Program-made: the position numbers and the translations under genes | The notes under the pieces: model-generated | The model's input: only the letters and a program-made list of their open reading frames with translations | The model's database searches: none | Told to the model about the DNA's origin: nothing | Source: an uncultured Bacteroidota bacterium | GTDB lineage: Bacteria; Bacteroidota; Bacteroidia; Chitinophagales; Chitinophagaceae | Length of the DNA stretch: 6,407 bases | Direction of reading: 5' to 3' | Assembly (NCBI GenBank): GCA_946887345.1 | Contig: CAMPKR010000145.1 | Span: 1-6,407, forward strand | In this document: positions 1-4,915 of the stretch, in pieces | Position numbering within the stretch: position 1 is the first letter of the stretch | How the letters are laid out: each line of letters starts with the position of its first letter

Positions 1-88
1 TCATTGACCTGTACACATTATCCAGCTTAGAGGTATCTACCATCGGTTCCTTCTTGCCTGTAAGCGATATTTTGTCGTGGTTGCTCAT
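1..88 (-). CDS. Partial gene, N-terminal 29 residues, related to the 73-residue protein upstream
   Basis: Only the first 29 codons are inside the window; the rest lies beyond the left edge. The start is ATG at 88-86, 14 bases after the stop of the nucleotidyltransferase gene, with AAGG in that gap as a weak ribosome binding site. Seen directly: aligned without gaps to the 73-residue protein encoded at 561-782, identical residues fall at positions 1, 3, 6, 7, 8, 11, 12, 13, 22, 23 and 26 (M, N, KIS, GKK, LD, Y). This suggests a paralogue, or at least a shared N-terminus, and therefore possibly a second accessory unit in tandem. The close spacing and shared strand make it a likely member of the same transcript. 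It does not resemble the start of nuoE as I know it. Function unknown; reading frame well supported, identity not. Confidence 0.6.
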   Translation of the reverse strand, partial: MSNHDKISLTGKKEPMVDTSKLDNVYRSM

Positions 89-102
89 TATAAAATGGCC
101 TT

Positions 103-564
103 TTACTTTCTTTTATTTAAAATTTTCTGAAGCGCTTCCACATCTGCAATATCTTTTTTTCTTCCTACTGCCAGCTTGCTTGCAATCAGGTGATTTATAT
201 GGATCACCTTCATGCTCACATTTTCTTCTACATGGTCTTTCGCCGAGGCGAAAGTTTCTTCAAAGGTTATTCCATCTACATTGCTCAGAATATCAATCCT
301 GATCGGAGGTGTGCCCATTTGAACTACACCATCCTTATCTAAAAGATCTTCCTTTGTAAAGCCGATGCTACCGAATCCAAAATCATCAATCGCTTTCAGA
401 ACCTTTTCAGCATTTTCTTCAGTACTTTCAATAAAAATATCCAGATCGCCAGTGGATCTGCTATGCCCATTCAAAACCACAGCATAGCCCCCGATCAACA
501 CAAAACGAACCTCATTTTTATTCAAACATTCAATGAACTCCAGAAAATTAGCGTCCAGGATCAT
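103..564 (-). CDS. Nucleotidyltransferase of the polymerase-beta fold (AbiEii/DUF6036-like)
   Basis: A 153-residue protein with the hallmarks of small nucleotidyltransferases. It has a GG motif at residues 25-26 (IGGYAV), the metal-binding pair D40 and D42 in a TGDLDIF segment, and a third acidic residue D91 in RIDIL. The C-terminal segment GRKKDIADVEAL (about 134-145) matches the R-x-K-D-x-x-D signature common near the end of this family. All catalytic positions are present, so it should be active, presumably transferring a nucleotide to a protein or RNA; the target is unknown. ATG at 564-562 overlaps the stop of the upstream 73-residue gene by 4 bases (ATGA), and GGAAGAGG just before it is a good ribosome binding site. 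Family members are often encoded beside a small partner and several act as toxins or transferases in toxin-antitoxin or abortive infection systems. That role here is inference. Confidence 0.88.
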   Translation of the reverse strand: MILDANFLEFIECLNKNEVRFVLIGGYAVVLNGHSRSTGDLDIFIESTEENAEKVLKAIDDFGFGSIGFTKEDLLDKDGVVQMGTPPIRIDILSNVDGITFEETFASAKDHVEENVSMKVIHINHLIASKLAVGRKKDIADVEALQKILNKRK

Positions 565-782
565 GCCTCTTCCGCTTTATTCTTTTTAATAACACGCCCT
601 ACTTTCTCGATCTTTGTCGGATAATACCCTAAAAGGTGGGTCCAGATCATTCTTCTCAGTCTCTCCGTCTCTGCAAGCCTTTCTTGCCATGTTCTATTTG
701 CCCAATACAAAATATCAAGATCATCAGCCTCATTTTTTGAGACCTTTTTGCCTACTACTGATATTTTGTTCCCGTTCCCCAT
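561..782 (-). CDS. Small conserved protein paired with the nucleotidyltransferase (possible antitoxin or partner)
   Basis: A 73-residue, charged, mostly helical-looking protein with no signal peptide or membrane segment. Residues 20-45 (DDLDILYWANR, then RLAETERLRR) resemble the D-x-x-Y-W...ERL...E-x-LRR pattern that I associate with small proteins encoded directly ahead of AbiEii/DUF6036-like nucleotidyltransferases. Its ATG at 782-780 overlaps the nuoD stop by one base (TAATG), so translation is very likely coupled to nuoD. Its own stop overlaps the nucleotidyltransferase start by 4 bases. The tight pairing suggests that the two proteins act together, as antitoxin and toxin or as substrate and enzyme, but nothing in the sequence proves it. 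An R-x4-H string at residues 44-49 recalls the HEPN RNase motif, but the protein is too short for a HEPN domain. The N-terminus is echoed by the partial gene at 1-88. Confidence 0.8.
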   Translation of the reverse strand: MGNGNKISVVGKKVSKNEADDLDILYWANRTWQERLAETERLRRMIWTHLLGYYPTKIEKVGRVIKKNKAEEA

Positions 783-2032
783 TATGCATCCAGTTCCCCG
801 GCTATTACGTTTAAGCTACTTAGTGCTATAATACCATCACTCAGCAATCCGCCCTTTATTATCTCGGGATATGCCTGGTAGTAAATAAAACATGGCCTGC
901 GGAAGTGCAACCTGTATGGCGTACGACCTCCATCGCTTATCAGGTAAAATCCTAATTCGCCATTGGCTCCTTCCACCGCATGATACACTTCACCTACCGG
1001 CGCGTCTATCTCTCCCATTATTATTTTGAAGTGATAGATCAGCGCCTCCATCTTGGTATATACATCTTCCTTTGCAGGAAGGTGGAAATGGTCGGCCTCC
1101 GGAGCATAGAACACTTCCCTTTCTGAAGGGAACTCGCTCTCCAGCTTCTGTATTTTTTCCATGGCTTGCTTTACAATGCTATGGCTTTCCCATATTTCAT
1201 CGTTGCGCACCATGTAGCGGTCATATACATCGCCTGTGGTGCCTACAGGTATCTTAAATTCAAAGTCTTCGTAAGAACTATATGGTTCTGCCACGCGCAC
1301 ATCATAGTCCACACCGGCTGCACGCAGGTTCGGACCGGTAAAGCTATAGCTCAGCGCCCTTTCTGCACTTATGGGTCCGGCGCCAATGCACCTGTCCATA
1401 AAAATGCGGTTACGGTTCATCAGTGTCTCAAATTCCTTCATCACTTTAGGGAATTCGTCTACGAACTTATTGATCTTGGCAAATGCTGTTTCAGTAAAAT
1501 TGCGTTCAAAACCACCCACCCGGCCCATATTGGTCGTAAGGCGGCTTCCGCATATTTCTTCATATATCTCGTATATCAGCTCACGCCACTGGAATACGTA
1601 AGTGAACCCGGTAAGTGCCCCTGTATCTACTGCCACTACCGAATTACATACCAGGTGGTCGGCTATACGTGCCAGCTCCATCACTATCACGCGCAGGTAG
1701 TCTACACGTTTAGGTATTTTTATGCCCAGCAGCTTTTCTACGGTCATATGCCAGCCCATATTGTTAATGGGGGCGGAGCAATAGTTAAGCCTGTCGGTAA
1801 GAGTAGTTATTTGATAGTAGGGCCTGCGTTCAGCTATCTTTTCAAAAGCACGGTGAATGTAGCCGATGGTCGGCTTCGCATCAAGAACGCGCTCGCCGTC
1901 TATCTCCAATATGTTCTGGAACACACCATGCGTAGCCGGGTGCGTTGGCCCCAGGTTCAGCGTAGTGGTCTGCTTCTGTAAGCTTTCCTCACTCAGCTTT
2001 ATGTGCTGCTGCTGTTGTTGTAAATCTGTCAT
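782..2032 (-). CDS. nuoD: NADH-quinone oxidoreductase subunit D (49-kDa subunit)
   Basis: A peripheral-arm subunit of complex I that forms the quinone pocket together with NuoB at the membrane interface. From the ATG at 2032 the protein has 416 residues, close to the usual length. The quinone-site motif GPTHPATHG lies at residues 28-36 with H31 and H35. Y84 in the DRLNY segment follows H35 by 49 residues, the same spacing as His38/Tyr87 of the Thermus homologue. The C-terminus, ending in GELDA, corresponds to the conserved family end. The frame stays open upstream to a TTG at 2083, but that extra stretch is translated from a repeat element, so 2032 is preferred. AGGGG in the repeat sits 8 bases before this ATG. 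The N-terminus carries a run of five glutamines (residues 5-9). It is separate from nuoC, not fused as in E. coli. The stop overlaps the next gene by one base. Confidence 0.97.
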   Translation of the reverse strand: MTDLQQQQQHIKLSEESLQKQTTTLNLGPTHPATHGVFQNILEIDGERVLDAKPTIGYIHRAFEKIAERRPYYQITTLTDRLNYCSAPINNMGWHMTVEKLLGIKIPKRVDYLRVIVMELARIADHLVCNSVVAVDTGALTGFTYVFQWRELIYEIYEEICGSRLTTNMGRVGGFERNFTETAFAKINKFVDEFPKVMKEFETLMNRNRIFMDRCIGAGPISAERALSYSFTGPNLRAAGVDYDVRVAEPYSSYEDFEFKIPVGTTGDVYDRYMVRNDEIWESHSIVKQAMEKIQKLESEFPSEREVFYAPEADHFHLPAKEDVYTKMEALIYHFKIIMGEIDAPVGEVYHAVEGANGELGFYLISDGGRTPYRLHFRRPCFIYYQAYPEIIKGGLLSDGIIALSSLNVIAGELDA

Positions 2033-2033
2033 A

Positions 2034-2117
2034 CCCCAAACCCCTAAGGGGCTTTTAAAACAATATTTCTTTAACCCTCCCAAAACAAAGTTCCCCCCTT
2101 TAGGAGGCGGAGGGGTT
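2034..2117. repeat. GC-rich intergenic repeat element of the Bacteroidota CCCCTAAGGGG type
   Basis: The whole nuoC-nuoD spacer is built from G/C blocks separated by an A/T-rich middle. One end (2034-2051) reads CCCC, AAA, CCCCTAAGGGG. The other end (2093-2115), on the opposite strand, reads CCCC, TCCGCC, TCCTAAAGGGG, so the ends form an imperfect inverted repeat. I recognise the pattern from interspersed intergenic repeats common in Bacteroidota genomes, but only this one clear copy is in the window. It supplies AGGGG (2041-2045, minus strand) at Shine-Dalgarno distance from the nuoD ATG. The short stems could also fold in the mRNA between nuoC and nuoD. Confidence 0.6.
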
Positions 2118-2601
2118 ACCTGCCAAACATCTCGTCGTCCTTATCCTTACGTGTCGGATCTTCCATCTCGTATTCCTTACGCATAGGGAAGTAATCCATC
2201 TCGTCCACATTCAGTATCCTTCTCAGGTCAGGGTGACCGGTGAAGTTGATACCGAAAAAATCGTAGGTCTCTCTCTCCATCCAGTTGGCACCTGCAAACA
2301 GAGTCACAGCCGTCCTTATGTCAGGCTGCGCCGAAGGCACATAAGCTTTCATACGCACGCGTATGTTAGCCACCAGGTTATGCAGGTGATATACCACGCA
2401 TAGCTCTTCGCCCTTCCTGTCAGGATAATGCACACCCGTCAGGTCAGTAAGGAACTGGAAGCCTTCGTCCCACAGGTATTGCATCACTTCTATGTTCTGA
2501 GCCGCAGGCACAGTAAAGGTCAGCATGCCATAGGACTCATCAAAGCTGATGTTTCCCCCAAACTTGCTAACCAGTTTCTCTTTTATAATTTCTTTGGTCA
2601 A
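2116..2601 (-). CDS. nuoC: NADH-quinone oxidoreductase subunit C (30-kDa subunit)
   Basis: A peripheral-arm structural subunit of complex I, packed against NuoD and NuoB and lacking cofactors. The protein has 161 residues, normal for a stand-alone bacterial NuoC. The family signature is clear: ERETYDFFGI at residues 109-118 followed by GHPDLRRIL at 122-130. The expected DYFP(M)RKEYE segment follows at about 136-145. The start is a TTG at 2601-2599, chosen because the N-terminal residues TKEIIKEKL fit the family and the next methionine (residue 25) would delete part of the domain. No ATG lies in frame nearby upstream. No Shine-Dalgarno is visible; the leader is an A-rich repeat. The gap to nuoB is 41 bases and the gap to nuoD is filled by a repeat element. 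Function is certain from the signature, the start less so. Confidence 0.96.
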   Translation of the reverse strand: MTKEIIKEKLVSKFGGNISFDESYGMLTFTVPAAQNIEVMQYLWDEGFQFLTDLTGVHYPDRKGEELCVVYHLHNLVANIRVRMKAYVPSAQPDIRTAVTLFAGANWMERETYDFFGINFTGHPDLRRILNVDEMDYFPMRKEYEMEDPTRKDKDDEMFGR

Positions 2602-2638
2602 AGCTTTTTCTTTTTGCTTTTTTCTTTTTGCTTTTGAC
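2597..2638. repeat. Tandem T-rich repeat with flanking dyad over the nuoC start
   Basis: On the plus strand, two near-identical units (GC-T5-C-T5 at 2603-2615 and GC-T6-C-T5 at 2616-2629) stand in tandem. They are flanked by GTCAAAGC (2597-2604) and GCTTTTGAC (2630-2638), which are inverted repeats apart from one extra T. In the mRNA (minus strand) this is an A-rich loop closed by a short weak stem, and the UUG start codon of nuoC lies in one arm. The units could have arisen by slippage. Whether the stem affects nuoC translation is unknown. Confidence 0.6.
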
Positions 2639-2642
2639 TTAA

Positions 2643-3224
2643 CTACTGTATTCCGTATTCTCCCAGCAAAGCCTTGTACTGCTCACTGTTACGCCTGCGA
2701 AGGCTTTCATTCTGCACCAGCTTCTGTATGCTCATCATGCCATCCATTATAGCCTCAGGGCGCGGCGGACAACCCGATACATACACGTCCACCGGTATCA
2801 CCTGGTCTATACCCTGCAGCACAGAGTAAGAGTCGAAAATACCGCCGCTGCACGCACAGGCACCTATGGCTACCACCCAGCGAGGCTCTGCCATTTGCAG
2901 GTATACCTGCCTCAGTATCGGGGCCATCTTTTTGGCAATGGTTCCGGCTACCAGCAGCACATCGCACTGGCGTGGGGTAAAGCCCATACGCTCCGACCCG
3001 AAACGGGCCAGGTCGTAGTTACTACCCATCGTTGCCATAAACTCGATACCGCAGCAAGAGGTAGCGAATGGCAAGGGCCACAAAGAGTTAGATCGGCCTG
3101 CTCCTACTATCTTATCAAAAGTAGTAAGCTGATAACCTTCCCCGGAATAGCCCTCAGGCACTTCCATGAGCTTTTTATCACTCTTTATTTTGTCATTTGT
3201 ATTATACTGAACCGGGCGAGCCAT
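2643..3224 (-). CDS. nuoB: NADH-quinone oxidoreductase subunit B (20-kDa, cluster N2)
   Basis: Holds the terminal 4Fe-4S cluster N2 of complex I, which passes electrons to quinone at the NuoB/NuoD interface. The protein has 193 residues. The tandem ligands C57-C58 (SCCGIEFMA), C123 (in GACACSGG) and C152 (in VSGCPPRPE) show spacings of 1, 65 and 29, exactly those of E. coli Cys63/64/129/158. An additional Cys at 125 is not a known ligand. The ATG at 3224-3222 is supported by a strong Shine-Dalgarno, AAGGAGA, ending 7 bases before it; this is unusually good for this group, where such sites are often weak. It lies 89 bases after nuoA, a spacer that contains a possible tiny ORF, and is followed by nuoC after a short repeat. 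The call is secure. Confidence 0.98.
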   Translation of the reverse strand: MARPVQYNTNDKIKSDKKLMEVPEGYSGEGYQLTTFDKIVGAGRSNSLWPLPFATSCCGIEFMATMGSNYDLARFGSERMGFTPRQCDVLLVAGTIAKKMAPILRQVYLQMAEPRWVVAIGACACSGGIFDSYSVLQGIDQVIPVDVYVSGCPPRPEAIMDGMMSIQKLVQNESLRRRNSEQYKALLGEYGIQ

Positions 3225-3236
3225 ATTTCAGTCTCC

Positions 3237-3314
3237 TTAGTTCCCACCAAAGGGAATTTTGTTAAAAAAAAGTATCAAAAAACTATAAAAAAAGTGCAAA
3301 GAAGTTATCAACAT
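3237..3314 (-). CDS. Possible 25-codon hydrophobic ORF between nuoA and nuoB
   Basis: The ATG at 3314-3312 shares its A with the nuoA stop codon (TAATG), and the frame stays open for 25 codons. Its TAA at 3239-3237 is the first part of TAAGGAG, the nuoB ribosome binding site. The predicted peptide (begins MLITSLHFFYSF, ends NKIPFGGN) is hydrophobic, like a single membrane segment, largely because the spacer contains three T-runs. Such an arrangement could carry ribosomes from nuoA to nuoB by coupled translation. It may equally be chance in a T-rich spacer, as phenylalanine-rich peptides arise easily there. Low confidence as a gene. Confidence 0.22.
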   Translation of the reverse strand: MLITSLHFFYSFLILFFNKIPFGGN

Positions 3315-3706
3315 TACTCTTCCCACTCCAGGGCACCCTTCTTGATTATGTATATAAAACCACACAAAAAGAACGCCACGAACATTAAAACTGCCAGAAA
3401 TCCTTCCTGCCCTAACTCCCTGAAATTGATGGCGTAAGGGTAGAAAAAGATCACCTCCACATCAAACAGTACGAACAGAATCGCCACCAGGAAGTACTTG
3501 ATAGCCATTGGCTGGCGCGCATTTCCCACCGAAGGGATACCACTTTCAAAGTTGATCAGCTTGTCTGAAGTTTTTCTTTTGGGTCCTAGCAGGTGGGTGG
3601 CTCCCATCATTGCTACAACAAAGCCTATGGCCACTACTATTTGCAGCGCTATAGGAAAGTAATCAAACGGACCATTGTGGGCGGTGGCCTGCAGCAATAA
3701 ATTCAT
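3314..3706 (-). CDS. nuoA: NADH-quinone oxidoreductase subunit A (membrane subunit)
   Basis: A small membrane-arm subunit of complex I near the quinone tunnel. The protein has 130 residues with three hydrophobic segments at roughly 16-40, 70-95 and 98-120, the normal three-helix topology. The conserved loop after the first helix is present as KLINFESG (YESG or YECG in many homologues; here Phe replaces Tyr). It is followed by FLVAILFVLFDVEVIFFYPYA, whose FDVE acidic pair is the family hallmark. The ATG at 3706-3704 is first in frame with a normal-length N-terminus; AGGGG lies about 12 bases upstream, rather far for a Shine-Dalgarno. It is the first gene of the operon, with a promoter about 40 bases upstream, and divergent from the LamG genes. 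The call is secure. Confidence 0.97.
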   Translation of the reverse strand: MNLLLQATAHNGPFDYFPIALQIVVAIGFVVAMMGATHLLGPKRKTSDKLINFESGIPSVGNARQPMAIKYFLVAILFVLFDVEVIFFYPYAINFRELGQEGFLAVLMFVAFFLCGFIYIIKKGALEWEE

Positions 3707-3739
3707 ATTACGAATTACCCCTTTAAATCCAGCTTTTCG

Positions 3740-3767
3740 GGGACGTACAAAGGTAAGTGTATGTCCC
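3740..3767. promoter_or_regulatory. Inverted repeat centred on the nuo -7 element (possible operator)
   Basis: GGGACGTAC (3740-3748) and GTATGTCCC (3759-3767) are inverted repeats with one mismatch in nine and a 10-base centre. The dyad axis falls inside the -7 hexamer region of the nuo promoter. A protein bound here would block RNA polymerase; alternatively the match is coincidental. No regulator is encoded in the window. Confidence 0.35.
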
Positions 3768-3777
3768 GAATTTGCAA
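3748..3777 (-). promoter_or_regulatory. Bacteroidota-type promoter of the nuo operon
   Basis: On the minus strand TACCTTTG (3755-3748) matches the -7 consensus TAnnTTTG at every fixed position, and TTG (3777-3775) stands 19 bases upstream as the -33 element, the spacing usual for the primary sigma factor of Bacteroidota. Transcription would start near 3741, leaving a leader of roughly 35 bases before nuoA. The remainder of the 151-base divergent region (3778-3857) is AT-rich; I found no equally good promoter there for the plus-strand gene. Confidence 0.7.
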
Positions 3778-3857
3778 GTTGATTTAAGGTCGCTAAATAG
3801 AAGGTATTTTCATGATAAAAATGCTAATTTTATATCCAAACCTTAAAATAAATCCAT

Positions 3858-4883
3858 ATGCGTAAAAATTTTACGTTGTTCTGCATTTGCCTGGCTCTTA
3901 TTCCGGCAATATCTTTTTCACAGGTGAACCTCAGTAACGGACTATCTGCCTACTATCCATTTAACAGTAGTTTCATGGATATGAGCGGGAACAATAACAA
4001 TGGCACGGCCTATGGAGGTGTAGGTTTTGGCACTGATCATGTTGGGAATGGAAATGCGGCAGCTTATTTTGACGGCGTCAATGATTGGATTTCGGTAAAT
4101 TCCACCACAGCCCTTACTCCTTCAGGAGAAATGACCTTGGCTTTCCGGTATAAAATAATGGACGACGGGGTTCCACAAACTATTATTTCTAAATCCAATT
4201 TCACAGGAAGCACTACGATCGATAATATTCAGTTTCAGGTTGGGGTATATAGTAGTCAATTTATTAGCAGTGACAACCTGTTCTTTTCCACTGAACAAGA
4301 TGGTAGTTGTGCTACTACAAACAGTATCCAGTCTGATTATTTATTTAACACCTCGCCAACAGATACAAATCAATGGTACTGCGTAGTGATGACATTCGCT
4401 GCCGGGCAAAAAAGGATGTATGTAAATGGCAACCTTACTGCTGTGCAAAGTTCTTCTAGTTCGGCTATTGATTCCTGCGATGGCGGTGTTTTCAAATTCG
4501 GAACCTGGTGGCAAAACCACTTACTACATTATAAAGGCTACCTTGATGAAGTGCGGTTCTACAAAAGAACACTTAATACACAGGAGATAGATTCTGTTTG
4601 CAATCTACATTCACCGGGCACTACTGAGTTGGCTTATGAAATATCATTGCCTGTTGTTGAAATTTCGCCTAATCCGGCTTCGGATAAAATAAAAATTGAC
4701 GTTCCGTCCGACTGGAATACATTCTCGATTTCGTTGTATAACCAGCTCGGACAAAAGGTGTACAACGGTGAACATAAAGAAAAACCGGTTCGACTGGAAA
4801 CTAACGATTTCCCTGATGGAATTTATTTCATTGCACTTTCCACAGCGGGACGGACCTTCACTTATAAACTAGTGAAACAATAA
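3858..4883 (+). CDS. Secreted LamG-domain protein with type IX secretion sorting domain (copy 1)
   Basis: A 341-residue exported protein. Residues 1-21 form a signal peptide (basic MRK, hydrophobic core, SFS before the cut), leaving Gln22 as the mature N-terminus. Residues 22 to about 255 form a LamG/concanavalin-A-like jelly roll. Typical marks are GLSAYYPFN near the start, YFDGVNDWISV (70-80), WYCVVMTF (173-180) and the closing LDEVRFYKRTLN (229-240). Cysteines 151, 175, 207 and 248 are shared with the next gene and may form disulfides. From about 268 (ISPNPASDKIKI) to the end is a type A sorting domain, with YNQLGQKVY and a final KLVKQ, which directs outer-membrane passage and surface attachment or release. 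LamG domains commonly bind carbohydrate or protein; the ligand is unknown and no catalytic residues are recognised. There is no Shine-Dalgarno. Copy 2 follows after 32 bases. Confidence 0.9.
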   Translation: MRKNFTLFCICLALIPAISFSQVNLSNGLSAYYPFNSSFMDMSGNNNNGTAYGGVGFGTDHVGNGNAAAYFDGVNDWISVNSTTALTPSGEMTLAFRYKIMDDGVPQTIISKSNFTGSTTIDNIQFQVGVYSSQFISSDNLFFSTEQDGSCATTNSIQSDYLFNTSPTDTNQWYCVVMTFAAGQKRMYVNGNLTAVQSSSSSAIDSCDGGVFKFGTWWQNHLLHYKGYLDEVRFYKRTLNTQEIDSVCNLHSPGTTELAYEISLPVVEISPNPASDKIKIDVPSDWNTFSISLYNQLGQKVYNGEHKEKPVRLETNDFPDGIYFIALSTAGRTFTYKLVKQ

Positions 4884-4915
4884 TAACTGTATCTCCATCT
4901 CCTAAAATAATCGAT

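Noticed and set aside
561..782. HEPN toxin paired with a nucleotidyltransferase, suggested by R-x4-H at residues 44-49 of the small protein
   Set aside because: At 73 residues it is far shorter than a HEPN domain, and its pattern fits the non-HEPN partners of AbiEii/DUF6036-like transferases better.
1166..1981. A long open frame on the plus strand, 271 codons, opposite nuoD
   Set aside because: It is antisense to a fully conserved nuoD, has no family resemblance and low-complexity composition typical of a codon-mirrored shadow, and has no promoter or ribosome binding site of its own.
2033..2083. A 17-residue N-terminal extension of NuoD starting at a TTG
   Set aside because: The extension is translated entirely from the repeat element, and the ATG at 2032 has a suitably spaced AGGGG and gives a normal-length protein.
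3241..3258. Small hairpin TTCCC-ACCAAA-GGGAA in the nuoA-nuoB spacer as a terminator or regulatory stem
   Set aside because: The stem has only five base pairs, and a terminator there would cut the nuo operon or serve no gene on the plus strand.
3713..3730. AAAGGGGT/ATTT segment in the nuoA leader as a second copy of the G/C-block repeat
   Set aside because: Only a short AAAGGGG-like block matches and the paired second end is missing.
3801..3832. Plus-strand promoter for the LamG genes using TAATTTTA at 3825-3832
   Set aside because: It has one mismatch in the -7 element and no TTG or TTTG at the right distance upstream; in such AT-rich DNA this is not enough.
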